Assembly (NCBI GenBank): GCA_031253755.1
Contig: JAIRVT010000032.1
Span: 1 to 64,000, forward strand
DNA: 64,000 nucleotides
Direction: 5' to 3'
DNA from: Enterobacteriaceae bacterium
Lineage (GTDB): Bacteria > Pseudomonadota > Gammaproteobacteria > Enterobacterales > Enterobacteriaceae
How positions within the stretch are numbered: position 1 is the stretch's first letter; each line of letters starts with the position of its first letter. The translations under genes and the position numbers were made by a program. The notes under the pieces are model-generated. The model made no database searches. It saw only the letters and a program-made list of their open reading frames with translations, and had not been told where the DNA came from. This document shows positions 1 to 8,916 of the stretch, piece after piece.

Positions 1-2
1 TG

Positions 3-386
3 CTGACATTACCGGGTATTGGGCCATTGGGTGCATCGGCTCTCAAGATAGCACTGGGCGACAGTCAGGAGTTTAAGAACGGCCGCCACTTTGCCAGCTA
101 TTTGGGGCTAGTACCGAAAGAGCATAGCAGTGGGGGAAAAACCCGACGGCTGGGTATCAGTAAGCGGGGAGATGCCTACTTACGGGGAATATTGATCCAT
201 GGCGCCCGGTCTGTCGTATATCGACTTGCCAAGCGGCCTGATGACCAGTGTAATGAATTACAGCGCTGGCTAAAGGGGCTGATAGAACGTAGTGGTGTCA
301 ATAAGGCGGCAGTGGCGTTGGCCAATAAGAATGCCCGGATCGCGTGGGCATTAGTGAATCAACAATCGGTTTATCTTCCTCGATAA
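3..386 (+). CDS. IS110-family transposase, C-terminal part (cut by window edge)
   Basis: The reading frame is open from the window edge (codons from base 3) to TAA at 384-386. The visible protein starts with LTLPGIGPLGASAL, the helix-hairpin-helix-like motif that opens the C-terminal (Tnp20/transposase_20) domain of IS110/IS116/IS902 transposases. It continues with the conserved F-x-SYLGLVP, GISKRGD-x-YLR and NKNARIAWA blocks of that family. The N-terminal DEDD (RuvC-like) domain would lie left of the window and cannot be judged. These elements move by a recombinase-like mechanism guided by an element-encoded bridge RNA. Family assignment is secure; the exact IS name is not recognised. Confidence 0.88.
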   Translation: MTLPGIGPLGASALKIALGDSQEFKNGRHFASYLGLVPKEHSSGGKTRRLGISKRGDAYLRGILIHGARSVVYRLAKRPDDQCNELQRWLKGLIERSGVNKAAVALANKNARIAWALVNQQSVYLPR

Positions 387-620
387 ATAGTAGTTTCATC
401 ATGTTATTGAAGTCCATAAGTTGATGTACTGACAGGTAGTACCGACTCTCTGTGAACCTGGTAAATAACTTAGCCTGCCAAAGGCTGTTGAAATAGTGAG
501 GGCAGAGAGTGCGGATTTTCATCAGGGCTCGTTGAAGCCGAATATATGTTTGCGACTACTTTTGTCAGAAAAATAGGTTACCCACTTGAATTGAGCCGGT
601 GTCCATATAAGTTATTTAGC
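387..620. mobile_element. Probable 3' non-coding end of the IS110-type element
   Basis: These 234 bases after the transposase stop contain no convincing gene. A short hairpin is visible (AGCCT 472-476, AGGCT 482-486). In the IS1111 subgroup of IS110 elements the long 3' non-coding end encodes the bridge RNA; placing one here is inference. The element boundary cannot be fixed because only one end lies in the window. Confidence 0.4.
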
Positions 621-623
621 ATC

Positions 624-3386
624 TCAAAGTTTATTTGTTTTGTATAAAATAAATAAGCTTAAACCCCGTAAAATTTCACCTGACCAAAAACCGTAAAAAA
701 TCCCATTGTTTTCTATTCCATCTCCAGTATCTAATCTTAGAGCCGGTGACCATGATCCATTCATAATATGTTCTGGTTTATTATCTATTATATGAAAATT
801 ATTCTCTATTTCATTAAAGGATAATTCTATATAATTATCTAATCCTTCTATAATATTATTTTTCGTTAAGGCGGCTATAAAGCAAGCCCCACCTAACCAT
901 AGACCAGACATATGTCCTGTAAAATCTTTAGTACTGGGTACTCCTCCGTCAGGGTTAAACAAGGTAGGGTTTACTTTATTCTCCTGCATAAAATTAATAA
1001 GGAACTTGCACCAATTAACAGCATAGTTAAATAATTTATCAGGTATGGTTTTATGTAGTTTTTTTAATTCCCAACAAGCTCTGGCCGCACCAAAGAAAGC
1101 ACGGGCTTGATATCCGTCCCAAGCATGATCTTTACCAAAATGATACATTGTCCATGTATCCGGTTCACCATATTGTAAGTTATCCCATCTGTTCCAGATA
1201 TAAGCGGAAGCACCTACTCCTAAAGTTCCAAAATTTTTCTGATACCAATCTTGTGATTCCCATAAAAATTTAGCCATGTTATTAAGCATCAATTCCGCAT
1301 CAGGATGTTCATTATGACAAAATATAAAAGGGTATTGATATCCAGGGTAGGGCATACCATGCCATCCATTAAATGTTCCCTGACTTTGATATATGTTAGA
1401 AAATGGAATGATACCTGGCGTGAAATATAACTTATCATCCAACGTGTTATATATATCACAATCTCCGATTAATGTGGTAAATGCTGTATTACCTTTAACA
1501 TTAATACTATATTTAATTATATACCCCATTCCCGTAAAAGTAAGGGGGATATCATTAATGCAATAATACGAAAAATTAAGTTCTTCATTTCCATTTTGGA
1601 CTATTACTATGTTCTCGAATTGATGCCAATTTATTTTTCTGGGTCTGTTTCTTTTGTTTTGATTAGGCTGGTATTGAGTCAGTTTAAATTCGTCAGCGTT
1701 AAATGAATATTTATTCCATTTATTAGATTTAGGCACTTCACATTGCCATTTCCAACCGTCGTTATCATACACTTGAATATAAAAATCATTATCTGATTGG
1801 TAAATTATACTTTCTAAATTGGCTCTCTTATTTTCTAGTAACCAAAAACCTATCATGAATCCTGAAGTATTATCTTTTAAATTAGCCTTAATTATAGTAG
1901 CAGATCTATTGTCCCATACATTATCTGCAAAGGTAATTTCGTGTGACTCATTATTCCATCCAGTTACTGCTTTTAGATCTGCTAATATGTAAGGCTTATT
2001 ATTTATTGGGTTTATATTTTTAATAAATGAATGTATGTTTATATTAAAAGTGCTAGGATGTTTATTTAATTTAGGGATAATAATGTACCAATCTTCTAAA
2101 TTATTATCTTTTTTATTTTTACCAATACTTAAAGATATAACAGTGGATAAAGGATCACTATTATCATCTTCTCCCCCAATGGTGGTTGTTATTACAGAAT
2201 GTGTATCAACATGCTTCCATATAGCACTCTGTTCAATAGCTTGTTGTGATTCTGATTCAGCTCTAATAGTAATATATCCTTCATTGTTTCGACTAATTTT
2301 AGTGGGTATATCTGCCGGGTAACTATATCTATAGGATATACCATCTGAGAAAGGGCTCTCCTCTTGAGTGGATTTTCTGAAAAACATATCTTTTGTGTCT
2401 ATCATAAAGTATTCATTGCAGGTAAACTCACAAGCTTTAAATGCGTTGAAATACCTTATATTTTTCGTCAATTCCCATAGTTTCCAACACGCATCCATAA
2501 ACCATTCTTCTGCATCGGAAGCATTACCATAATGTTGTTTACGGAGTGGAACACGTAAAGGTCGGTTGTGCCATGCTTCATTACGGTCTATCAAATATCC
2601 GCCTTTATCAACAGGCTGGGCATTTGCCCAACAGAGCCTTAAACTACGATTTACTTTTTCTTTAAGTTGAACTGTGCCTTTCAAAGTTTCAGGAAAATCA
2701 GAGCCTATTATATTTCCTTTCCCATCTATTTTATTTCCTTCATAATTGATTATCCATTCAATCTCAAATTTCTCTCCTGATTTATCCCAATTTGTATTTC
2801 CTTTTTCATCTTGAGCATAAACCGTCGCGGTTACAGATTCCCAACCTAAATTACCATCAAAAGCAAAAGTCACTTTATCAAGGTACTCACCCCAATAGGG
2901 TGCACCATGTGGAATTTTAAAATTACCTGCAACAAAATCCCACCATTCCTCCCCTTTAAAACCAGATTGAGTAGGTTCTTCCCAGTTTATCGGCCAATTA
3001 GCTAATACGGGTTCTTTACCATTTATAATCCAATTACACACCCATCTGCGTGGGGTATTTGGCACCTCTTCTTGATAGAAATATTTGACGTATGCCTCAA
3101 AAAAATCTTTTGCTCTTTGCAAATATTCTGTTATTCCGGTCGCCTCATATAAGTAAGCATAACCTAATATCTGGAGAGATTGACCTTCAGTGGTACTATC
3201 TCCGTTAGGTTGTGATTCCATTTGAGTACTTGCTATAAAGTGTCGGTTGTTACTTACTACAAATTCAGTATTAACAACATAATGTTGTTTTCGGGCATCT
3301 ATTGTTGTGCCTCTGTTCTTCTCCATGAATTGATGATGTTCAAAAGCTAATTTTATTGCCCTATTAATTAGGTCTTTATCCGACAT
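624..3386 (-). CDS. Large AT-rich protein of unknown function, possible glycosidase-like toroid ends
   Basis: This is a 920-residue protein with no signal peptide and no membrane segment. ATG at 3384-3386 is preceded by an AAGGGA-type ribosome site. The first ~130 residues (QSLQILGYAYLYEATG, then a helix on RAKDFFEAYVKYF) and the last ~250 (WESQDWYQKNFG, AFFGAARACWELKKL, GLWLGGACFIAALTK) have the paired-helix, Trp/Tyr-rich look of alpha/alpha-toroid (six-hairpin) glycoside hydrolases. The centre (~350-650) is beta-rich and low in similarity to anything I recognise. Base composition is clearly AT-richer than the core genes, and it lies between an IS end and gene remnants, so horizontal origin is likely. 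It could be a phage-tail- or toxin-associated carbohydrate-active protein. No function is assigned. Confidence 0.75.
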   Translation of the reverse strand: MSDKDLINRAIKLAFEHHQFMEKNRGTTIDARKQHYVVNTEFVVSNNRHFIASTQMESQPNGDSTTEGQSLQILGYAYLYEATGITEYLQRAKDFFEAYVKYFYQEEVPNTPRRWVCNWIINGKEPVLANWPINWEEPTQSGFKGEEWWDFVAGNFKIPHGAPYWGEYLDKVTFAFDGNLGWESVTATVYAQDEKGNTNWDKSGEKFEIEWIINYEGNKIDGKGNIIGSDFPETLKGTVQLKEKVNRSLRLCWANAQPVDKGGYLIDRNEAWHNRPLRVPLRKQHYGNASDAEEWFMDACWKLWELTKNIRYFNAFKACEFTCNEYFMIDTKDMFFRKSTQEESPFSDGISYRYSYPADIPTKISRNNEGYITIRAESESQQAIEQSAIWKHVDTHSVITTTIGGEDDNSDPLSTVISLSIGKNKKDNNLEDWYIIIPKLNKHPSTFNINIHSFIKNINPINNKPYILADLKAVTGWNNESHEITFADNVWDNRSATIIKANLKDNTSGFMIGFWLLENKRANLESIIYQSDNDFYIQVYDNDGWKWQCEVPKSNKWNKYSFNADEFKLTQYQPNQNKRNRPRKINWHQFENIVIVQNGNEELNFSYYCINDIPLTFTGMGYIIKYSINVKGNTAFTTLIGDCDIYNTLDDKLYFTPGIIPFSNIYQSQGTFNGWHGMPYPGYQYPFIFCHNEHPDAELMLNNMAKFLWESQDWYQKNFGTLGVGASAYIWNRWDNLQYGEPDTWTMYHFGKDHAWDGYQARAFFGAARACWELKKLHKTIPDKLFNYAVNWCKFLINFMQENKVNPTLFNPDGGVPSTKDFTGHMSGLWLGGACFIAALTKNNIIEGLDNYIELSFNEIENNFHIIDNKPEHIMNGSWSPALRLDTGDGIENNGIFYGFWSGEILRGLSLFILYKTNKL

Positions 3387-3460
3387 AGTATTAATTCCCT
3401 TAAATGTAATTAAAATATTTCAATTATCACTATAAATAATTTTTCAAAATGATAGGCGTA

Positions 3461-3493
3461 TTCCTTATCCCGTGCGGTGCGCGGGATAAGGAA
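3461..3493. repeat. Perfect long hairpin with 3-base loop
   Basis: Arms of 15 bases (3461-3475 and 3479-3493, one T-G pair) flank a GGT loop, core TTATCCCGTGC/GCGCGGGATAA. It lies 75 bases upstream of the 920-residue gene. It resembles in design the hairpin at 6710-6734. It lacks a T-run on either strand, so it looks more like a dispersed palindromic element than a terminator. Confidence 0.6.
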
Positions 3494-3560
3494 AGATCAC
3501 TTTAGATACTCTCACTATTATGAAAAAGCATATATTACCAGAGATGATATTTCCTACTTT

Positions 3561-3677
3561 TTACCAATGTAATTCCTCATTGGCCATTATTTGAATTTTA
3601 TAATATTTTGTAGCAACTGGTTTATATTCTGCATCCGTTAGTGGTTCATACAATACAATTAAGTAATTGTTTGAGTG
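3561..3677 (-). pseudogene. Possible tail fragment of an unknown gene
   Basis: On the minus strand a frame without an ATG at its head encodes a protein-like tail (VLYEPLTDAEYKPVATKYY, then KIQIMANEELHW) ending at TAA (3561-3563). It is bounded upstream by a stop in the same frame. The composition is protein-like rather than random AT-rich DNA, so it may be the remnant of a lost gene upstream of the 920-residue gene. I do not recognise the family. Confidence 0.25.
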
Positions 3678-3760
3678 TTATTGAAATTAAAAATTCATGA
3701 TTGTAATGTTTATTAAAAAATTGCACTTATCATGTGAATGCAAGTTGGCTAAGTGATTAT

Positions 3761-4069
3761 TCATGGTTGAAAAAACTTGGTCAGTAAGTTTTTTATATCT
3801 TTCAGTGCCTCTGTATTCTTGTCAGAGTCAAAAATTTCAAAGTGAACTTTTTGCCCGATAATTGGCCCAACACTGGAGGCATGAAAAATTAACCACTGAA
3901 TCGCTTGCCAACGTGCGTGAGGTTCAGAGGGGAGTAATTTATTTGTTTTATCCGCTAAATAAAGAAGAATAGCAGCAGACCCAAAAATAGTTGTATTTGT
4001 ATCGCTATCAGATAATACCGGAATTCGCCCATGTGGATTCGAAATAATAGCCGGAAAGAATGATTTATT
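3761..4069 (-). pseudogene. Glutathione S-transferase remnant
   Basis: The minus strand is open for about 100 codons with no start codon and ends at TGA (3761-3763). The translated stretch contains NPHGRIPVLSDSD, then FGSAAILLYLADKTNKLLP and ARWQAIQWLIFHASSVGPI. These are the end of the thioredoxin-like domain (cis-Pro region, the E/GSxAI glutathione contact) and the first helices of the C-terminal domain of YfcG/YghU/GstB-type glutathione S-transferases. The N-terminal catalytic segment and most of the helical domain are missing, so this is a decayed fragment rather than a gene. Confidence 0.65.
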
Positions 4070-4113
4070 CCTCCGGCTTGTTGGCCCTTATTCGCGTCTT
4101 TGATTATTTAAAA

Positions 4114-5586
4114 TTAATCGGCTGTTTTTGGTATCTCAACTTCTTGAGGTTTTTCCGGTAATGGTCCCGGACGCATAATCTGGTTAAAGTTATTCCGAAG
4201 TTGATTTATATCCACAACCGCCTCCCCTTGTGGTTGCACCAGAATAAAGGACGTTTCCTGAGATAATATCCCTTTCAGTTTCTGGTTCAGAACCTCTGGC
4301 GTCAGGGAGGATAAAAATACCTGCCGTAATCTGCGGTATTGCTCAGGTGCAATATCTATCACGTTATTTTGCTGAGAAAGTAAACGCTGGTTAATCAGTA
4401 TATCTGTGTTTGTACGCGCATAGACGGCAAACAGGTTCTGAAGTTGAGTGCGTTTCTGGTCGTACAATTCATCAAATTGCTCTTGTGGCAGGCCATTTTC
4501 TCGTAATGAAGCCAGTGCAGAAGCGAGGTAACGTGCGGTTTCCGCCATTTTTTCCGATGAGGTATTCAGATTCAAGTAGCAGTTAGCATGCTGATAGATA
4601 ACGCGGCAATCCAGATCTAATCTGGCGTCATTTTTATTTTCTTCCAGCTTCAATTGCAAGTAGCGATAAAGCGCTTCACGGGCAAGATCATTCGACCAGT
4701 GTTGAAGCAGTGATTGAGAGTCGTTAATCGGTTGCCAGTTCAGATCCCAGGCTAAAGAAAGCCGATCTTGTTTGGAATTTTTACTTTCTACCCCCAGTGT
4801 TTCTGCTTTCAACGGCAATAAGGCGGGTACGGCAACAGGCGTCTGGCGCTTGCCTTTTAATGATGAAAATACCTGATTGAGCTGCTCCGATAAAATCCGG
4901 CTGTCAACGTTTCCGGCAACATAGAGTGTCATTGCATCCGGTGTGTACCATTGTCGGTAGAATTCGCCGACTTTCTTCACATCAACAGATGCAGGTACGG
5001 CGGCACCCGGATCATGACCAATTAAGGTCGAACCTTGCAGCCGCGCACGCCATACAGGATCTTGTACATCTAATGGCAAAGTCGATACTAAGCCTTCTGA
5101 TGTTTTCATGGCCTGAGTCAAAGTCTGCGGCGTAAAGATGGCTTCGCCCGCAATATCGGACAGCCAGACTAACGCGTCTTGCAGTAATTCCGGGCGGTTA
5201 TTCGGTAAACTAAGGCTATAAAGGGTGAAATCGTATGAGACGATAGCCGGAGGAAAAGGGTTTTTGCTATCAACGGCGTTATGCCACAGGTTTTCCAGTT
5301 TTTGCGAAGATAAATCTTTACTGGTGGATAGTACGATTTTGGGAATAAGGTAGGTGTAACCTTTTTGTTGATTTTTCTCCGCCAGCGAACCTGTTTTCAC
5401 GATTAAACGTAGCTGTATTTTGTCATTAGGGCGCTGCGGAGTTTGCAGAATTTGCCAGTTGAACCCATTTTCCAGTTTGCCTTGTTGCCAGGCAGGATCA
5501 GGTTGTAGGGTTTCTGCCTGAGCAAAGTAAGCTGTAGCCAGAAGGACGGTGCCACCAATAATATATTTGATTTTCTTGCCTTGCAT
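4114..5586 (-). CDS. yhjJ: M16 peptidase-like periplasmic protein, catalytically degenerate
   Basis: This 490-residue protein has a Sec signal peptide (IIGGTVLLATAYFAQA, cleavage near residue 24) followed by an M16 (pitrilysin/insulinase) fold. It has an N-terminal beta-sheet domain beginning GKLENGFNWQIL and the later segment FYRQWYTPDAMTLYVAGNVD that is typical of M16 proteins. The zinc motif HxxEH expected about 50 residues into the mature protein is replaced by KGYTYLIPKIV, so metal-dependent proteolysis is unlikely. The best match in memory is YhjJ of enterobacteria, which lies close to yhjK; the same pairing is present here with the HmsP/YhjK-like gene at 5804-6520. The periplasmic role is unknown. 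Confidence 0.8.
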   Translation of the reverse strand: MQGKKIKYIIGGTVLLATAYFAQAETLQPDPAWQQGKLENGFNWQILQTPQRPNDKIQLRLIVKTGSLAEKNQQKGYTYLIPKIVLSTSKDLSSQKLENLWHNAVDSKNPFPPAIVSYDFTLYSLSLPNNRPELLQDALVWLSDIAGEAIFTPQTLTQAMKTSEGLVSTLPLDVQDPVWRARLQGSTLIGHDPGAAVPASVDVKKVGEFYRQWYTPDAMTLYVAGNVDSRILSEQLNQVFSSLKGKRQTPVAVPALLPLKAETLGVESKNSKQDRLSLAWDLNWQPINDSQSLLQHWSNDLAREALYRYLQLKLEENKNDARLDLDCRVIYQHANCYLNLNTSSEKMAETARYLASALASLRENGLPQEQFDELYDQKRTQLQNLFAVYARTNTDILINQRLLSQQNNVIDIAPEQYRRLRQVFLSSLTPEVLNQKLKGILSQETSFILVQPQGEAVVDINQLRNNFNQIMRPGPLPEKPQEVEIPKTAD

Positions 5587-5661
5587 TCTTACTTCCCCCT
5601 ACCTATTTAGTTTTATCCTTGCTTGGGTAATAAAAGGCCTCTGGATATTATCACCGGAGAT

Positions 5662-5779
5662 TATACCCGTCGTCTTTCAAGCTGCCTCTCACCGAAGGCC
5701 AGCCTTTGGCTGTTCAAATTCGTTCCCGACGAATTTGTCCCTTGCAGCAAGCGATGCAACTCGAAATCCATAGGGTATA
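5662..5779. repeat. Dispersed repeat copy R1 (TATACCC...GGGTATA ends)
   Basis: A 118-base element with inverted ends TATACCC/GGGTATA. Its inner part includes the perfect palindrome CAAATTCGT-tcccg-ACGAATTTG in inverted orientation relative to the copy at 33271-33486. Related full or partial copies lie at 18649-18729, 19254-19307, 19700-19770, 33271-33486 and from 35834. This copy sits exactly between the truncated HmsP-like gene and yhjJ. Confidence 0.75.
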
Positions 5780-5803
5780 GACCCTTATTCACTCTGTAAG
5801 GTT

Positions 5804-6520
5804 TCATTTTGATGGCTTTTTCTGTCCGTTGATTTGACGATTATAACCTTTCACCAACAGACCCAATTCATCGTCCTGATGATTTTTGGGGCAGGATATA
5901 AGAGCTGGCGGATGTTCTTCATTCAGTTCCCGCGCAACATCACGTAATGGGTGTACGATGATACGATTTACGCACCAGCTTATCGATATTGTAAGAATCA
6001 ATGCAAGCAATAAGTAGGTCGTTAACATTAACGCCAGTGTATTCAATGCAAAACGGTACACGCGGTTAGAATCAACCTGCAAAATAAGATCTCCCAGAGA
6101 TGAGACATCTTTTGGTGGAATACCATAGACATGTAAAGGGATATGGACTTCAACAGGAATGCCAAAAAGCTGTTTTGCGGCCTCAGATATAGGACGATAG
6201 GTGGCAAAATCTAAACTCATAATCCGGGAGTTATCCTGTGATACCAATTCAGCCCGTCCTAAAATGCCCGATGTTTTTAGCCCAATTAATAGCGTCTTCG
6301 CTTCATTGAGATCAGACCTTAATAAGGCTTCTGCCAGAGGTGTCTGGATCTGAGCGGCGGCATTATTTAGCTGATTAATATAATCATCTTTTCTTTGCTG
6401 CAATAAATGGGACAATTGGATAGTAATGAAAATAGCAATAGTAACTAAAGTGACTGCCGTCACTGCTGCCATCTGTTTAATAGTTAACGAACGTTTGACA
6501 CGCAATTTCATTTTATCCAA
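5804..6520 (-). CDS. Truncated HmsP/PdeK-like membrane protein (sensor and HAMP part only)
   Basis: This 238-residue protein begins RSLTIKQMAAVTAVTLVTI, closely resembling the N-terminus of HmsP/YhjK (PdeK), the inner-membrane cyclic-di-GMP phosphodiesterase of enterobacteria. A first membrane segment (~15-35), a periplasmic domain (~40-160), a second membrane segment (TTYLLLALILTISISWC, ~165-185) and a HAMP-like stretch (VNRIIVHPLRDVARELNEE) are visible. The protein then stops shortly after DDELGLLVKGYNRQ, where the family continues into GGDEF and EAL domains. Those ~400 residues are absent, and repeat R1 follows directly. It cannot hydrolyse cyclic-di-GMP; it is either a pseudogene or a surviving sensor fragment. 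Confidence 0.75.
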   Translation of the reverse strand: MDKMKLRVKRSLTIKQMAAVTAVTLVTIAIFITIQLSHLLQQRKDDYINQLNNAAAQIQTPLAEALLRSDLNEAKTLLIGLKTSGILGRAELVSQDNSRIMSLDFATYRPISEAAKQLFGIPVEVHIPLHVYGIPPKDVSSLGDLILQVDSNRVYRFALNTLALMLTTYLLLALILTISISWCVNRIIVHPLRDVARELNEEHPPALISCPKNHQDDELGLLVKGYNRQINGQKKPSK

Positions 6521-6868
6521 ACCAATACTTGACTAAAGACAGGCAACCACACTTCAAGAGTGCCGCTGAGTATACTTGATTTTTATTATTATCGTCTTGT
6601 TTTGATGAGTTTAAGCGAAAAGAATGGCTGCAATATAGTGTTTGTTGTTAAACAGTGTTTATATTTTTAGCATTTTGATGCGATTTGATTGTTAATCTTA
6701 AGATTTTATTATCTCCCCGCGCAGCGGGGAGATATAAGCATTCACATCACATGGTTTTGTAAACTGCAACTTGAAGTTAGATTGGTATATTCAAACACAT
6801 TTATTCAAACACAGCAGTCCTTACTGTGATGCTGGCTCTGGTACAGCGGCACAGCTAGGCAAACGGAT
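6521..6868. other. Intergenic region with a strong hairpin
   Basis: No gene is visible. A perfect hairpin TATCTCCCCGC-gca-GCGGGGAGATA lies at 6710-6734. It is downstream of the leftward dpp operon but has no clear T-run; it may aid termination or be a dispersed palindrome like the one at 3461-3493. The remaining AT-rich DNA near 6530-6600 should hold the promoter of the HmsP-like gene. Confidence 0.5.
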
Positions 6869-7930
6869 TTAGTCCGATGGTCCGTCACTTTGCTCAACGG
6901 CAAAGCAGGCGACAAGCCGTTCGCCATATTGTTTTAGTTTAGGCTGGAGTTGAGTACATGGACCGAATGCGTGACGACAACGAGCGGCAAAAGCACATCC
7001 CGGAGGCGGATTCATCGGGCTGGGTAGTTCTCCTGTCAGTTTGATGCGTTCACGGCGCTGTGCCGGATTCAGCCGTGGCGTTGCAGACAACAGTGCCTGC
7101 GTATAAGGGTGAAGTGGATTATTGAAAATGGTTTCTTTGTTGCCTTTTTCAACGCAACGCCCCAAATACATGACCATTACCTCATCAGCGATATGTTCAA
7201 CCACGGAAAGATCATGGGAAATGAACACGTATGACAGCCCCAGTTCCTGCTGTAAATCCATCATCAGGTTCAGAACCTGCGCCCGCACGGAAACATCCAG
7301 TGCAGAGACCGGCTCATCAGCAATCACCACATCAGGATTTAGCATCAATCCACGGGCAATCGCAATGCGCTGGCGCTGGCCGCCGGAAAACATATGCGGG
7401 TAACGCGAGTAATGTTCTACTTTCAACCCCACCTTATCCATCATCGCCAGTACTTTTTGTCTGCGCGCTTCCGAAGTCAGCGATGTATTAATAAGCAGAG
7501 GTTCTTCCAGAATCTGCCCGACTTTTTTACGCGGATTTAATGACGCATAAGGGTTTTGAAAGACTATCTGAATCTTTTGACGGCGGAGTTTTTCTGCTTC
7601 TTTGTCAGGCAATAATAAATCTTGCCCCAAATAGTAGAGTTCGCCTTCTGTGGGTTTTTCGATCATAGTTAACAGACGCCCTAATGTCGATTTCCCACAG
7701 CCAGATTCACCCACGACAGCCAGTGTCTTGCCTTTTTCCAGTTCAAATGAGACGCCATCTAAGGCTTTGACTAACCGCTCTGGTGAAAATAAGCCTGTTT
7801 TAACCGGATAATATTTTTTTAGATCGGTTGCTTTCAGCAAAGGAGCGTGAGGCTTTTCCTGCATGTTTTGCTTTTCCGAAACCGAAAGCTCAGAAACCGA
7901 TCGTTGAATCACTCTTTCTTGCACGCTCAT
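6869..7930 (-). CDS. dppF: Dipeptide ABC transporter ATP-binding protein DppF
   Basis: This 353-residue ABC ATPase energises uptake of dipeptides across the inner membrane together with DppD and the DppBC permease. It shows Walker [11 protein letters not shown], signature [15 protein letters not shown], Walker [13 protein letters not shown] and switch HDLSV. The C-terminal oligopeptide/dipeptide extension has the Cys-containing [11 protein letters not shown] block. It has an N-terminal extension of roughly 25 residues before [13 protein letters not shown] compared with E. coli DppF. Its ATG overlaps the dppD stop by four bases (ATGA), so the two are translationally coupled. It is the last gene of dppABCDF. 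Confidence 0.95.
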   Translation of the reverse strand: MSVQERVIQRSVSELSVSEKQNMQEKPHAPLLKATDLKKYYPVKTGLFSPERLVKALDGVSFELEKGKTLAVVGESGCGKSTLGRLLTMIEKPTEGELYYLGQDLLLPDKEAEKLRRQKIQIVFQNPYASLNPRKKVGQILEEPLLINTSLTSEARRQKVLAMMDKVGLKVEHYSRYPHMFSGGQRQRIAIARGLMLNPDVVIADEPVSALDVSVRAQVLNLMMDLQQELGLSYVFISHDLSVVEHIADEVMVMYLGRCVEKGNKETIFNNPLHPYTQALLSATPRLNPAQRRERIKLTGELPSPMNPPPGCAFAARCRHAFGPCTQLQPKLKQYGERLVACFAVEQSDGPSD

Positions 7931-8907
7931 ATTGTCGGCCTCCCCATATCATCCAATGGCATGTGACATTTAACCTGACGCTCTCCAACCGCCTTTAAAG
8001 CGGGCTCAATCTGGCGGCAGTGATCTGTTGCATAAGGGCAACGTGGATTGAGTAAACATCCTGTCGGACGATCATATTTACCCGGAACTACGCCCGGCAG
8101 CGAGGCCAAACGGGATTTATCTACCACAAATTCCGGCAATGCCCGCAATAGCGCCTGTGTATACGGGTGGCGCGGTGCTCTGAAAATTTCAACCGCTTTG
8201 CCGACTTCCACGACCTGACCGGCATACATCACAATAATATGATGAGCCGCTTCTGCCACCAGTGCCAAGTCATGGGTGATCAGGATCAGAGCCATGTTTT
8301 CCTGCTGCTGTAATTCCAACAACAGTTCAATGATTTGTGCCTGAATAGTCACGTCCAGCGCGGTTGTCGGTTCATCGGCAATCAGCAGCTTCGGACGACA
8401 GGCAATAGCCATTGCTATCATGACACGCTGGCTCATACCACCAGATAATTGATGCGGATAGACATCCAGACGAGATGCCGGATCAGGAATACCCACCAGC
8501 GTCAGCAAATCTATCGCCCGCTGATGACGGGTTTTTCTGTTCCCACCCTGATGGACTTTCAGTGCCTCCATAATTTGATATCCCACGGTGTAACAGGGAT
8601 TAAGGCTGGTCATCGGGTCCTGAAAAATCATCGAAACTTCTGCACCAACCAATTGGCGGCGCTCTTTTTCGGAAATCTTTGTCAGATCACGACCATCGAA
8701 CTCCAGCTTCTCTGCCATCACTTTGCCCGGATAATCGATCAAACCCATAATTGCCAATGAACTGACGGATTTACCCGAACCTGATTCTCCCACAATGCCG
8801 ACAACCTGACCTTGCTCAACGCTGTAGCTGATACGGTCAACGGCGCGGAATGGTGCATCTCCATCACCGAAGTGAACCGATAATTGATCTATATTTAACA
8901 GTGCCAT
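7927..8907 (-). CDS. dppD: Dipeptide ABC transporter ATP-binding protein DppD
   Basis: A 326-residue ATPase subunit of the dipeptide importer. Walker [13 protein letters not shown], signature [15 protein letters not shown], Walker [14 protein letters not shown]-loop ITHDLAL and the C-terminal oligopeptide-transport block [17 protein letters not shown] are present. Length equals the E. coli protein. It starts 9 bases after the dppC stop and overlaps dppF by ATGA, indicating a single transcript. Confidence 0.95.
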   Translation of the reverse strand: MALLNIDQLSVHFGDGDAPFRAVDRISYSVEQGQVVGIVGESGSGKSVSSLAIMGLIDYPGKVMAEKLEFDGRDLTKISEKERRQLVGAEVSMIFQDPMTSLNPCYTVGYQIMEALKVHQGGNRKTRHQRAIDLLTLVGIPDPASRLDVYPHQLSGGMSQRVMIAMAIACRPKLLIADEPTTALDVTIQAQIIELLLELQQQENMALILITHDLALVAEAAHHIIVMYAGQVVEVGKAVEIFRAPRHPYTQALLRALPEFVVDKSRLASLPGVVPGKYDRPTGCLLNPRCPYATDHCRQIEPALKAVGERQVKCHMPLDDMGRPTI

Positions 8908-8916
8908 TCCATACCC

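Noticed and set aside
298..522. 74-codon leftward frame over the end of the IS110 transposase
   Set aside because: Mostly antisense to the transposase frame, no family resemblance.
5662..5779. ERIC sequence
   Set aside because: Length is similar but the sequence does not match the ERIC consensus as I remember it.
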